A DNA stretch of 28,320 nt, from assembly GCA_035942915.1 (NCBI GenBank), contig DASZCR010000041.1, forward strand, positions 1 to 28,320, read 5' to 3'. A model generated the notes under the pieces. That model had not been told where the DNA came from. It worked only from the letters and a program-made list of their open reading frames with translations, and searched no databases. Source of the DNA: DASZCR01 sp035942915. Its GTDB lineage: Bacteria; Acidobacteriota; Blastocatellia; Pyrinomonadales; Pyrinomonadaceae. Each line of letters begins with the position of its first letter. Position 1 is the stretch's first letter. A program made the position numbers and the translations under genes. Positions 1-8,940 of the stretch are shown here, piece after piece.

Positions 1-2824
1 GGGCTTCCGCTTTCGATGTGCCGGGACGTGCGCTGCGCGTCTGGTAGAACTTCTCCATCAGGAGCGTCGTGCTCTTGTCGGCCACCGGCCAGAGGCTCGC
101 CAGCACTGCTTTCGCTCCCCTCTGCTGCGCCAGCACGGCGAACCCCTCGACCTCTTTGCCGTCGGCACCGGCTTCAGTCGTCGCCGTCTCGCAGGCCGAC
201 AGCGCCAGTAACTCGACGCCGGAGAAGATGTGCGGCGTCGCCTTGATTCTCGCCAGAGATAACTGCTCGCCGTTGCCGAGCAGGAGGAAAGAGTCTCTGA
301 CGTTGCCCGGCCGGAACTGGAAATGGCTGGCGATGTGGACGACCGGATACTTCTCGCTCAGTTGCGAGAAGAAAGTCTCTTCCGTAAACGACTCGTCGAG
401 CAAAACCTTGCCCGCCATGATGCCCTGCGTGTCGGCCGCCGCGCCCTCCTCGCGGAAGATGTTGTGCAACTCGCGCGGCACTTCCGGCAGCGCCGCGAAA
501 TTCTTCTGCGGTTTCGAGACGCCGACGCCGAGTCCCTTCCAGCCTGTGCCGGGCGCGTCCGTCAGGTGAGAGGTGCTGACCGGCGTGAAGACGGCGTTGC
601 GATAGCGTGCGACGAGATAGTCTTCGCCGTCGTGCAGCGCGGCGACCGGCACGTAGCGCAAGGGGCCGGAGAGAGACCACATGATGGTCTCGATTTGTTC
701 GCCCTTGAGCATCGAAGCGACGGGGCCGACGAGGATGCGATACAACTCCTGCGCGAGCGGGCGCGGGTCTGCGCGCGGGTCTTCGAGCGCCTGCCGGAAG
801 GCGAAGACCTTGCGGTACAACTCGGCCGCCTTAATCGGATACTCGCGCCCCACCTTGAGGTTGCGCGTGAAGAGAATCACGCGATACTTGTCTTCGCCGA
901 CCGAAGTGTAGACGGCGGCGACGCCCGCGCCCAACTGTTTCAAATCTTCGATGATGCCTTCGGTCTCCTCGCCCGGCAACGGCAAGTCCGTGCGGCGCGG
1001 CGCACCCGCCATCTCGTTCGACATCTGGTTGATGAACTGTTGGAAAGCCTGTTCGGCGACGTTTAAGTCGGCGTTAATCTGGTCGAGACGAAGGGACTCT
1101 TCGGCCGTCAGGTTCGGCTTCTTGGCTTCGAGCAGGCTGCGCTCGCGCGCCAGTTTCGGCAGTGATTCCGAGATGTCTCGATAACGTCGCTCGAAGTCGC
1201 TCTCGAAGGAGTTGAGGGCGGCGCGTCCGTCGAGGCTGGCGGCCTCGCGCCCGTCGCGCCGCACGTACTGAAAATATTCCTCCTCTTTGAGCAGGCCGAG
1301 TATCTGCTGCGCTTCAAGCAGGCGGTCGCGCGCAATCAGCAGGTCGGCCAACTGCTGATAGGTGCTCTCGCGCGAGCGGATAAAGTTGCGCTGCGCCTCG
1401 CGGTCGAGCGAGGCTTTCTCGCGGCGTATCTCCTGATAGGCGTTGACGGCCTGTTTGCCATAGAAGATGGCCGCCTGCGGACGGTTGGCTGCGCGCCAAG
1501 AGAACATCAGGTTGCTGAAGCTGTCGCCTTCGCCCTCGCGGTTGGCGACGGCGCGGTTGATGGAGAGCGCCTGACCGAGATGCGTGAGGGCTTTCTCGCG
1601 CTCGCCGAGCGAGTTGTAGACAAAGCCGAGGTTGTTGAGCGTGCGCGCCTCGCCTTCGCGGTCGTGGCTGTTGCGCTGAATGGCGAGCGCCTCTTCGAGA
1701 TAGGCGACCGCCTTCAGACGGTCGCCCGTCGCGAGCGCGTCGAAGGCGACGTTTGAGAGCGCAGGAGCGAGCGCGTTGCACTGTCCCGTGTTGCGAAAGA
1801 GCGCAACGGCCTGTTCGTAGGAGACGCGCGCCTTCTTCGTCTCTCCGATGGCGTCGTAAGCCAGCCCGATGTTGTTGAGCGTCGAGGCTTCGCCCTGACG
1901 GTCTCCGGCCTCGCGGAAGAGCGGCAACGCGCGCTCGTAATTGGCGAGCGCCTGACGAGGCTCGCCCATCGAGTCGTGAACCGCCCCCGTATTGACGAAC
2001 GTGTAGGCGACCATCCGCTTGTCGCCCGCCAACTGAAAGAGCTTGCGCGCGGCCGTCAGTTGTTCGAGGGCGCGTTCCTTGTCGCCTAAGGCGAGGCGTG
2101 CGCGGGCGGCGGCGCTGCGCGTGAGGGCTTCGCCCTTGAGGTCTGCGGCGGCCGATTGGAGACGCATCGCTTCGTCGAAGAAGGGAAGCGCACGCTGTTC
2201 TTCGCCGACCGAGGCGTGTGTGAAGGCCAATATCGTGAGCGTGAGAACTTCGCCGCGCCGGTCGCCGCGTGCGCGAAACAGGCGCAGCGCCTCCTCGTAG
2301 CGCGCCAGTGCAGACTGATGGTTGACGGCCGAAGCGTTCATCAGTTGCGTCGCTTCGGCAAAGGCGCGCTCGGCTGCGAAGGTGTTCGTCGCGCCCGACC
2401 CGGCGCGTCGAGAATCTATCTCGAAGACGTAGCGGCCGGGAGCGAGCGACGGGCGGCGCGGTCGCACCTGAACGAAATAATGGCCGCTCGTGGCGACCTC
2501 GAAGAAGAGCGCCTCGGTTCCCCAAGAGCCTGTCGCCGGATTATCGACGCGCTGCAACTCGCGCCCCTGCGCGTCGAGCAGAAGGACGAGGATGTCGATG
2601 CCGCGCTGGTCGAAGAGGGTCGTGACGAACTGTCCTTCGGAGAGCGTCAGACGGTAGGAATGAATATCGCCGCCGCCGATTTCGCGTTCGAGCGGTTGCA
2701 CCTGCGCGTGCGTCGTGCCGGTGAAGAGGGAAAGCAGCACGAGCAACAGGATTCGGGCGCGTGAAGTGTAATCGGGCGAGCGCGTCGGCTTCCGGGTCGG
2801 GGCTTGGAGAATCGGGCAACTCAT
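1..2824 (-). CDS. Secreted PPC-TPR-CHAT domain protein (3' end beyond the left edge)
   Basis: The minus frame from ATG 2822-2824 stays open to base 1, giving 941 codons with the C-terminus missing. Residues 1-40 form a signal peptide (hydrophobic RILLLVLLSLFTGTTHA). Residues about 42-125 are a beta-rich region resembling the pre-peptidase C-terminal (PPC) type. Residues about 135-520 hold repeated TPR-like units of about 40 residues (for example GEASTLNNIGLAYDAIGE). A helical linker follows, and from about residue 620 a CHAT domain (caspase-like, clan CD). Its catalytic pair is visible: His830 in VVHIASH and Cys878 in LALSACETA. CHAT proteins are peptidases or scaffolds in several bacterial signalling and defence settings. 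Here the signal peptide points to the periplasm or cell surface. No adjacent substrate gene is evident. The domain call is firm; the substrate is unknown. Confidence 0.9.
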   Translation of the reverse strand, partial: MSCPILQAPTRKPTRSPDYTSRARILLLVLLSLFTGTTHAQVQPLEREIGGGDIHSYRLTLSEGQFVTTLFDQRGIDILVLLLDAQGRELQRVDNPATGSWGTEALFFEVATSGHYFVQVRPRRPSLAPGRYVFEIDSRRAGSGATNTFAAERAFAEATQLMNASAVNHQSALARYEEALRLFRARGDRRGEVLTLTILAFTHASVGEEQRALPFFDEAMRLQSAAADLKGEALTRSAAARARLALGDKERALEQLTAARKLFQLAGDKRMVAYTFVNTGAVHDSMGEPRQALANYERALPLFREAGDRQGEASTLNNIGLAYDAIGETKKARVSYEQAVALFRNTGQCNALAPALSNVAFDALATGDRLKAVAYLEEALAIQRNSHDREGEARTLNNLGFVYNSLGEREKALTHLGQALSINRAVANREGEGDSFSNLMFSWRAANRPQAAIFYGKQAVNAYQEIRREKASLDREAQRNFIRSRESTYQQLADLLIARDRLLEAQQILGLLKEEEYFQYVRRDGREAASLDGRAALNSFESDFERRYRDISESLPKLARERSLLEAKKPNLTAEESLRLDQINADLNVAEQAFQQFINQMSNEMAGAPRRTDLPLPGEETEGIIEDLKQLGAGVAAVYTSVGEDKYRVILFTRNLKVGREYPIKAAELYRKVFAFRQALEDPRADPRPLAQELYRILVGPVASMLKGEQIETIMWSLSGPLRYVPVAALHDGEDYLVARYRNAVFTPVSTSHLTDAPGTGWKGLGVGVSKPQKNFAALPEVPRELHNIFREEGAAADTQGIMAGKVLLDESFTEETFFSQLSEKYPVVHIASHFQFRPGNVRDSFLLLGNGEQLSLARIKATPHIFSGVELLALSACETATTEAGADGKEVEGFAVLAQQRGAKAVLASLWPVADKSTTLLMEKFYQTRSARPGTSKAEA

Positions 2825-2991
2825 AAGAGAAATCTTCACGGGCACTGACGATAACTAATGGGAGGTCTTCGTCTCAGTCCTGAAAGCGTTCCGTGCGCGA
2901 CAGGTGTCGAGTCGAGACAGGAAATCGCGATGAGGCCGAGCAGCAGCAGCAGATGTGTCTGCTCGATTTCCCGGCGCGGGCGTATGCTGTC

Positions 2992-3020
2992 AAGTTATGT
3001 GTTAGGACGCCCGTTGTCAA
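2992..3020 (-). promoter_or_regulatory. Candidate sigma70-type promoter for the CHAT gene
   Basis: On the minus strand TTGACA (3020-3015) is followed after 17 nt by TAACTT (2997-2992). It lies about 170 nt upstream of the CHAT start codon in the divergent gap 2825-3232. The -35 is a perfect consensus match; the -10 is moderate. The rest of this gap holds no convincing gene; a 61-codon plus-strand frame at 2858-3043 is not supported. Confidence 0.5.
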
Positions 3021-3113
3021 TAGTATGCGAGAAACTGGTTTGACAATCAGGATAAACGGCTAATCGGCCGAAATACCACGAACTTCGGCCGCGCCCTCCG
3101 GCGGGAAAAGTTG

Positions 3114-3142
3114 TTGACTTGCCATTGCGGCTCGACTAAGTT
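3114..3142 (+). promoter_or_regulatory. Candidate sigma70-type promoter for the porin operon
   Basis: TTGACT (3114-3119), a 17-nt spacer and TAAGTT (3137-3142) lie about 90 nt upstream of the porin start. Spacing is optimal and both boxes are near consensus. A second TTGACA at 3040-3045 has no good -10 partner. Together with TTGTCAA at 3014-3020 it forms a 7-bp inverted repeat in the divergent region that could be an operator; this is inference. Confidence 0.5.
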
Positions 3143-3232
3143 TGCCCTCGCACGAACTTCGCAGATTTCCGACTCGCTCGAAGGACTCTCTCCGAGCCGC
3201 TTCCTCATCTTAAAGCCGCCGCTTTGAAGACC

Positions 3233-4942
3233 ATGAAGACTCATTCTTTCCCTGCGCCGCGCACGACACTGGCTCTGCTCCTTCTCATCCTTGCGCCGAC
3301 GGCGCAGGCACAGACGAACGCCCCCCCGACCGCGCCGCCGCGCAGCGTCTCTGCTGCGGCGACCACTCCGGCACGACCGGGCGCACCTCTCAAGCGGCTC
3401 GCTCCTCTGCGCGTCGCCGATGCGCCCGGCGGCTCGCGCGTCCTCATCGCCGCCGACGCCCCACTGACGGACTACGCCGCCTATCATTGCGGCCGCGACT
3501 TCTGCCTGCGTATCCGGCAGGCCGAAGTCGCCACGTCCGCGCGCGAACAGGTTTCAGGGCGCGGCTTCACCTCGACGCGCGTCGAACAACTCGGCGCAGA
3601 CCTCCTGCTCACCTTCCGCCTTGAGCCGCAGACGTTCGTTCGCGTGAGTCAGAACTTCAACCGTCTCGACATCGCCTTTACACGCACGGAGACGACGACG
3701 CCCGCTTCAACGCAAACCTCTGCGGGCGAAGACGAGAGACTTCAGCGCGTGCTCGCGCGCGTCGAGGAACTTGAGACGCGCGTCAGAGAGCTTGAAGCGC
3801 AACGCGCCGAGCGCGCGAGCGCCACCACCCGGACGCAGACCGCCTCCTCCCCCTCCACGTCAACAACTCCGGTGCGCGCCGGAGAAGAAGCAGGAGCGGC
3901 CGTTGCGACGACTGCTGTCGCGCACGAAGACCTGCCGGGAGGCCACGCCGGAGAATTGCCGACCGGCACGCCGCGCATGCAGATACAGGGTTACGCCGAC
4001 GTGAACCTGCGCGCTTCGGACCGGCGCGGGCAGACGACCTCCTTCGCGCTCGGCCAACTCGACCTCTTTATCACTTCGCGTCTGTCGGAAAATTTCAGCG
4101 TCCTCGGCGAGTTGATTCTACAGGCTGACGAGAGCAACACCTTCTCCTTCAGCATCCATCGCCTGCTCATCAACTACGCGCCGCGCGACTACTTCAACTT
4201 CAGCGCCGGGCGCGACCACACGGCCATCGGCTACTACAACACGGCCTATCATCATGGCTCTTGGTTTCAGACCGCCGCCAATCGTCCATACATCTTCGCT
4301 TTCGAGAACGCGGGCGGCATCCTGCCGCTCCATAACGTCGGCGTCTCGGTCGGCGGGCGCATCCCACGCGCCCCCTTCGGACTGCGCTACGCCGTGCAGG
4401 TCGGCAACGGCCGCGCGGCCGTAGCGACGCGCGAAGCATCTGTGCAGACCTTCGTTGACGAGAACAACGGCAAGGCCTTCAACGTCGCTCTCTACGCGCG
4501 CCCGTCCGCCGCGCCGGGCTTGCAGACGGGCATCTCCTTCTACCGCGACCGGCGCACGCCCGTCGCCACAGCGCACATCGACGAGACGATTACGGCCGCG
4601 CATCTCGTCTACCGCACACCGCGCTACGAACTGCTCAACGAAGCCATCCTGATTCGTCACAAGACACGGGCGAGGCTCTTTCAGACGCCCGCTTTCTACA
4701 CGCAGTTCTCACGTCGCTTCGGCCACGCGCGCCCCTATTTCCGTTATCAATACGTCAATGCGCCGGACGCAGACCCGCTCTATCAACCGCTCGAAGTCGG
4801 TCGGCGCAACGGCCCGTCGCTCGGCCTGCGCTACGACGTGACGGAGTTTGCGGCCTTCAAGGCGCAATACGACCGCACCCACCGGAGGGGCTTCGCCGAC
4901 GCGCTCGACGAACTGATACTGCAACTCGCATTCACTTTCTGA
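3233..4942 (+). CDS. Outer-membrane porin with AMIN-like N-terminal domain and coiled coil
   Basis: This gene encodes 569 residues from ATG 3233; a TTG three codons upstream is an alternative start. Residues 1-27 are a signal peptide ending AQAQ. Residues about 52-150 form a beta-rich AMIN-like domain, a fold that in other envelope proteins binds peptidoglycan; it contains a close Cys86/Cys91 pair that could be a disulfide. Residues 167-195 are a heptad coiled coil (RVEELETRVRELEAQRAER). A Thr/Ser-rich linker follows, and from about residue 249 (MQIQGYADVNLR) a beta-barrel with alternating strands, ending LILQLAFTF. The terminal Phe is the usual outer-membrane insertion signal. It probably forms a trimeric channel tethered to the wall through its periplasmic part. 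The next gene begins 5 nt downstream, so they form an operon. The substrate cannot be read from sequence. Confidence 0.85.
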   Translation: MKTHSFPAPRTTLALLLLILAPTAQAQTNAPPTAPPRSVSAAATTPARPGAPLKRLAPLRVADAPGGSRVLIAADAPLTDYAAYHCGRDFCLRIRQAEVATSAREQVSGRGFTSTRVEQLGADLLLTFRLEPQTFVRVSQNFNRLDIAFTRTETTTPASTQTSAGEDERLQRVLARVEELETRVRELEAQRAERASATTRTQTASSPSTSTTPVRAGEEAGAAVATTAVAHEDLPGGHAGELPTGTPRMQIQGYADVNLRASDRRGQTTSFALGQLDLFITSRLSENFSVLGELILQADESNTFSFSIHRLLINYAPRDYFNFSAGRDHTAIGYYNTAYHHGSWFQTAANRPYIFAFENAGGILPLHNVGVSVGGRIPRAPFGLRYAVQVGNGRAAVATREASVQTFVDENNGKAFNVALYARPSAAPGLQTGISFYRDRRTPVATAHIDETITAAHLVYRTPRYELLNEAILIRHKTRARLFQTPAFYTQFSRRFGHARPYFRYQYVNAPDADPLYQPLEVGRRNGPSLGLRYDVTEFAAFKAQYDRTHRRGFADALDELILQLAFTF

Positions 4943-4947
4943 AGACG

Positions 4948-5505
4948 ATGCGCGCACCCCGAATGATGAGAATCGTGCTCCTCTGCGTCGTCGCCGTCGT
5001 GCTTGTCGCGGCGGCGGCGTGGGCGCGGCAGGACGAGGCGCGCACCGCTTCGTCAACGACGAGCGGCCAAGCCCCTTCAGACGCGCTGGCGATAATCGTC
5101 AATCGCTCCAATCCGGTCGATAATCTTTCCTCCGCCGAACTGCGACAGTACTTCCTCGTCGAGCGGACGCGCTGGCCGAACGGCCGTCGCGTCTCGCTCG
5201 TGATGCTTGCGACCGGACAGCCCGAACGCGAAGCCGTGCTACGCCTCATCTACCGGATGCGCGAACGCGATTTTCACGAGCACTTCCTGCACGCGCGTTT
5301 TACGGGCGTGGTGCTTGAAGAACCGCGCGTGCGCGACACGTCCTCGCGCGTCCTCAATTTCGTCTTCCTCCAGATGGATGCGCTCGCCTACGTCCGCGCC
5401 TCCGAGACGGCGGGCGCGCCCGTCAAGGTCGTACGCATCGACGGCCTGCTGCCCGGCGAGCCGGGTTACAAACTGACACTCGAAACCGCTCTCACGACGA
5501 ACTGA
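4948..5505 (+). CDS. Small periplasmic binding-protein-like (PstS-like) lipid-free secreted protein
   Basis: This is a 185-residue protein with an N-terminal signal peptide (VLLCVVAVVLVAAAAWARQ). ATG 4948, 4963 or 4966 could each be the start; 4948 is 5 nt after the porin stop. The body contains IIVNRSNPVDNLSSAELRQYF and later RYRVSLVMLATG-like and FVFLQMDALAYVR segments. These resemble the short phosphate-binding-protein-like domains (PBP-like/PstS-like) often found beside porins in Gram-negative genomes. Family members of this size lack the second lobe of a full transporter-binding protein, so capture of an oxyanion for ABC uptake is not assured. No ABC transporter genes are next to it. Its role is probably coupled to the porin. 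Confidence 0.65.
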   Translation: MRAPRMMRIVLLCVVAVVLVAAAAWARQDEARTASSTTSGQAPSDALAIIVNRSNPVDNLSSAELRQYFLVERTRWPNGRRVSLVMLATGQPEREAVLRLIYRMRERDFHEHFLHARFTGVVLEEPRVRDTSSRVLNFVFLQMDALAYVRASETAGAPVKVVRIDGLLPGEPGYKLTLETALTTN

Positions 5506-5531
5506 CGCGCGCCACTCTCCGCCCGCGTCTT

Positions 5532-5561
5532 TTGACACTCCCGCCCGTCGCGCAGAATAAT
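5532..5561 (+). promoter_or_regulatory. Candidate promoter for the M61 peptidase gene
   Basis: TTGACA (5532-5537), an 18-nt spacer and AATAAT (5556-5561) lie about 68 nt upstream of the peptidase ATG. The -35 is perfect and the -10 matches 5 of 6 bases. A GAGGAG ribosome binding site at 5614-5619 precedes the start codon. Confidence 0.6.
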
Positions 5562-5628
5562 CATTCCCTACACGTTCCTGAATCGACAGAGAGAACCTGC
5601 ATCGACAGGTTTCGAGGAGTCATAACGC

Positions 5629-7554
5629 ATGTCCACACGCGCACGCGGCCGAGGGTCGCGCGTCCTTGTCCTGTCGCTGCTCTGCCTCTTCGTCGTCACA
5701 TCGTCGTCGCCGCCGCGCGCGGCCGACGCGCAGGAGACGCGTAGCGAGCAGCCTTATCGCATCAGCTATCGGATTTCGATGCCGCGCCCGGAGTCGCACC
5801 TCTTCGAGTTGCGTATCGATGTGGAAGGGCTTCCGCCGACGACTCGTCACGTTGATTTTCAGATGCCGCGCTGGTCGCCCGGTCGCTACGCCGTCTTCGA
5901 GTTTGCGCGCAACGTGCAGGAGGTGCAGGCTGCCAACTACTGCGCGCCGGAGACGAAGTGTGAGCGCGCGCAGTTTGCGCCCCGCCGCTTGGACACGCAG
6001 ACGTGGCGCGTCGAGACGCAGGGCGCGCCCGGCACGACGCTCTCCTACAAGGTCTTCGCCGACGACCTCTCCGGCACTTTCTCGCAACTCGATGCGCGCC
6101 ACGCCAATTTCAACGGCGCATCAGTCTTCATGTACGTCGTCGGCCACAAGCAAGACCCGGCGACGCTCGAAATCAACGCGCCGGAGGGCTGGAAAATCGC
6201 CAACGGCTACGCGCCGCGCGCAGACGGCCGGACGTGGGAGTTTCCGAACTACGACATCCTGATTGACACCCCCACAGAGATTGCGCCCGACTGGACGGTC
6301 GAGGAGTTTCAAGTCGATGGACGCACCTATCGCGTCGTCGTCCATGCCTTCGGGGCGGACGGCGGCAAGCGTCGCAGCCTCGCGCGCGACGTGGAAAAAA
6401 TCGTCCGCGCAGAGACGGCCATGATGGGCGCGCCAGACCTCAGCGCCTACACCTTCATCTTCCACTTCGACCCTTCGACACCGCGCGGCGACGGCATGGA
6501 ACATCTCACCTCGACGCAAATCATCGTCACCAGCGCGCTCGCCGCCGAAGGCGCTTACGAGGACGCTCTGGAGACGGCCGCACACGAGTTCTTTCATGTC
6601 TGGAACGTCAAGCGTCTGCGCCCGGCGGAACTGGGGCCTTGGGACTTCACGCGGCCGCTCGCCACGCGCTCGCTCTGGATTGCCGAAGGACTCACCAACT
6701 ACTACGGACTGTTGATGCTCCGGCGCGCCGGTCTCTGGACGGAAGAACAACTGCTCGACGCGCTCGGCCGCACCATCACGACCGTCGAAAACTCTCCGGG
6801 CAACCGACTCATCAGCGCCGAAGAGGCCTCCGTGATTGCGCCCTTCCTCGACCGCGCGTCGAGCGACCAGCGCACCAATCTCGCCAACACGACCATCAGT
6901 TATTACCCGAAAGGCGAGACGCTCGGCTTCGTCCTCGACCTGCTCGTGCGCGCTCGCTCGCAAGGCCGCGCCTCGCTCGACGACGTGATGCGCCGCATGT
7001 ACGAGGAGTTCTACGTCAAGGCCGAACGCGAGAGTTACTACCTGAAGGGGCGCGGCTACACGAGCGAGGATTTCGAGCGCGTCGCCGCGGCGGTGGCGGG
7101 CGCAAACCTCTCCGACTTCTTCGCGCGCTCCGTGCGCGGCGTCGAACAACCGCCCTACGAGCAGGCGCTCGCGTGGGTCGGCCTGCGCTTCGTCCGCGCG
7201 TTGGAGCGAGACCCGCACACGGCCGGTCTTCAGATGGATGCGCGCGACGCGCAGAACGCGCGCGTGACGGGCGTGCGGACAGGTTCAGCGGCCGAGCGCG
7301 CAGGCATCCGTCACGGCGACGTGCTCGTGCAGATAGGCGGCAGGGACGTGACGACCGGCACTTGGCGCGGCGCGCTCAACACCTTCCGACAGGGCGCACG
7401 CGTGCCCTTCACGCTGCGACGCGGACGCGAGACCGTCTCAACCTTCGTCACACTGGAAGCGCCCGACCGCTACGACTACCGCATCGAGCGCGACCCGCAA
7501 GCCTCTCCCGAAGCCCGCGCACGCCGCGCCGCATGGCTCGACGGCACGCGCTGA
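5629..7554 (+). CDS. M61 family metallopeptidase (glycyl aminopeptidase type) with PDZ domain
   Basis: This gene encodes 641 residues. The start is fixed by GAGGAG nine nt upstream. Residues 1-35 are a signal peptide, so the enzyme acts in the periplasm. Residues about 40-220 match the N-terminal beta domain of M61 enzymes (FQMPRWSPGRYAVFEFARN is characteristic). The gluzincin zinc site is HEFFH at 319-323, with Glu353 in LWIAEGLTNYYG as the likely third ligand. A PDZ domain lies near residues 535-610 (GVRTGSAAERAGIRHGDVLV). Characterised M61 members release N-terminal Gly or Ala from peptides. Length and domain order are typical of the family, and all key residues are present. The only close downstream gene on the same strand is a small membrane protein 149 nt away. 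Confidence 0.93.
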   Translation: MSTRARGRGSRVLVLSLLCLFVVTSSSPPRAADAQETRSEQPYRISYRISMPRPESHLFELRIDVEGLPPTTRHVDFQMPRWSPGRYAVFEFARNVQEVQAANYCAPETKCERAQFAPRRLDTQTWRVETQGAPGTTLSYKVFADDLSGTFSQLDARHANFNGASVFMYVVGHKQDPATLEINAPEGWKIANGYAPRADGRTWEFPNYDILIDTPTEIAPDWTVEEFQVDGRTYRVVVHAFGADGGKRRSLARDVEKIVRAETAMMGAPDLSAYTFIFHFDPSTPRGDGMEHLTSTQIIVTSALAAEGAYEDALETAAHEFFHVWNVKRLRPAELGPWDFTRPLATRSLWIAEGLTNYYGLLMLRRAGLWTEEQLLDALGRTITTVENSPGNRLISAEEASVIAPFLDRASSDQRTNLANTTISYYPKGETLGFVLDLLVRARSQGRASLDDVMRRMYEEFYVKAERESYYLKGRGYTSEDFERVAAAVAGANLSDFFARSVRGVEQPPYEQALAWVGLRFVRALERDPHTAGLQMDARDAQNARVTGVRTGSAAERAGIRHGDVLVQIGGRDVTTGTWRGALNTFRQGARVPFTLRRGRETVSTFVTLEAPDRYDYRIERDPQASPEARARRAAWLDGTR

Positions 7555-7703
7555 CGCTTCCCGACAGCAAGTCTCTCATCAACCGACACGCCCGGAGGTA
7601 CGGAGAAAGGCAGGGCGTCGGACGGAACTTGACGCGGGAGGGTGGTGTCTAAACTCGCACACCGTCTGGCACGCGGGCTTTGCGACTTCTGTGGAGAAGG
7701 ATG

Positions 7704-7964
7704 ATGAGGACAACCATCAGAAAACTTTTCGGGGCATCGCTCCTGTTCGCCTTGCTCGCGCTCGCCACCTCTTACTTCGGCTATCAACAGTCGCTCACGA
7801 ATCCGCGCACGCCCGTCACGGCCTCGAACGATTTGGCAAGGCAGTTCGCCGGGAGTCCCGGCGACGGCTGGATGCTGGCGGGCGGTTTCCTGATGCTAAT
7901 TGCGCTGGCCGTCGTCGGTGCAGCCGCAATGCTCTGGGCGCAGGAGCGCAAGTCGGGCGGCTGA
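7704..7964 (+). CDS. Small two-helix inner-membrane protein of unknown function
   Basis: This is an 86-residue protein from ATG 7704; ATG 7701 is one codon earlier. GGAG at 7693-7696 is 7 nt from the 7704 start and favours it. Two hydrophobic helices are visible: LFGASLLFALLALATSYFGY near the N-terminus and MLAGGFLMLIALAVVGAAAMLW near the C-terminus, separated by a polar loop of about 30 residues. I do not recognise a family. A weak TTGACG/TAAACT pair at 7629-7655 (15-nt spacer) could be its promoter. It converges on the lipid kinase gene, with stops 22 nt apart. Confidence 0.65.
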   Translation: MRTTIRKLFGASLLFALLALATSYFGYQQSLTNPRTPVTASNDLARQFAGSPGDGWMLAGGFLMLIALAVVGAAAMLWAQERKSGG

Positions 7965-7986
7965 GAGTTCGTTTCACGTCGCAGGC

Positions 7987-8916
7987 TCAGCCTCCTGAGA
8001 GGACATCAGTCGGCTCGCGCGGCACGACGATGTCGATTCCTTCGGGCAGCACTTCAAAGCTCATCGGCAGACAACCTATCAACTCGCCGTCGGCCTGCAC
8101 GTCGGCTTCGCCCGTGACGCGCAGGTGTCGCGTGCGCAGGAAGCGCACGTCGCGCCGCTCGCCCGCCCACGTCTCGCGCATGGCGTGTGTCAGCAGGTAG
8201 AGATAGCGCAGGCGGCTGCGCGCGTCGATGAGACAGACCTCGAACTCTGTGGCGTCGAGCCGCGCGCCGGGCGTGATGCGCAGGCCGCCGCCGTACCATG
8301 GCGCTTTGCCGATGGCCGCATAGGTCGCTTGAAAACTCTCCCGGCCAATCTCGACCGTGAAGGGGCGCGGACGCCAGTGCGCGAGATGGCCCAGCCCGGA
8401 GTACCAGTAGGCCGCCTCACCGACGCGCCGCTTCAGACGCGGGCGGACGCCGCGCACAACTGAGGCATCCAGCCCGACGCCCGCCATCAGAAAGAAGTGA
8501 CGGCGCGCGCCCGTCGTTTCGTTGATGGCGCAGCCGAGCGTGATGCGGCGCGTCGCGCCTGCGGCGAATGCGTGGGCTGCTCCTTCGGCGTCGAAGGGGA
8601 GACGCAGATGGCGCGCGAGCACGTTGGCCGTTCCGGCAGGCCAGATGCCGAGACGCGCGTCCGTCGCGTCCGTCAGACCTTGTAACGCCTCGTTAATCGT
8701 CCCGTCGCCGCCGGAGACGATAATCTCGCGCGCCGTCGCGGCGGCCTCCCTCGCCAGACGCGTCGCATCGCCCGGCGCGCGCGTGTTCCACACTTCCAAG
8801 TCAACGCCGAGCGCGGCGAGCGCCTCGCGCAAGCGCGTCACCTCGCGCGCGCGCCGACGCCCGCCGCGTCCCGCGTTCGGGTTTGAGATGAGAATGGCTG
8901 TCCGCTTGCTTGTCAT
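7987..8916 (-). CDS. Diacylglycerol kinase/YegS-type lipid kinase
   Basis: I take ATG 8914-8916 as the start, giving 309 residues, because the family begins just before the ILISNPNAGRGG strand. An in-frame start at 9000 would add 28 low-quality residues encoded by an intergenic inverted repeat. The DAGK catalytic signature is intact: SGGDGTINEALQG (GGDGT at 69-73) and GTANVLAR (95-102). The C-terminal beta-sandwich half contains GGGLRITPGARLDATEFEV, with ADVQADGELIG near the end. Members phosphorylate diacylglycerol or related lipids with ATP, recycling lipids or making phosphatidate. The family assignment is firm; the exact lipid is not. It lies 125 nt downstream of guaB. Confidence 0.92.
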   Translation of the reverse strand: MTSKRTAILISNPNAGRGGRRRAREVTRLREALAALGVDLEVWNTRAPGDATRLAREAAATAREIIVSGGDGTINEALQGLTDATDARLGIWPAGTANVLARHLRLPFDAEGAAHAFAAGATRRITLGCAINETTGARRHFFLMAGVGLDASVVRGVRPRLKRRVGEAAYWYSGLGHLAHWRPRPFTVEIGRESFQATYAAIGKAPWYGGGLRITPGARLDATEFEVCLIDARSRLRYLYLLTHAMRETWAGERRDVRFLRTRHLRVTGEADVQADGELIGCLPMSFEVLPEGIDIVVPREPTDVLSGG

Positions 8917-8940
8917 CGACCGTATGGCGTCAGGCGATGT

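Noticed and set aside
1314..2525. 403-codon minus-strand frame overlapping the CHAT gene
   Set aside because: It is a different frame, extremely Arg-rich, and lacks TPR pattern. The true frame is open from 2824 to base 1.
2858..3043. 61-codon plus-strand frame in the divergent gap
   Set aside because: It has no ribosome binding site and Ser/Arg-rich composition, and it overlaps the predicted promoters.
6121..7218. 365-codon minus-strand frame opposite the M61 peptidase
   Set aside because: Antisense shadow of a complete M61 enzyme, with no recognisable domain.
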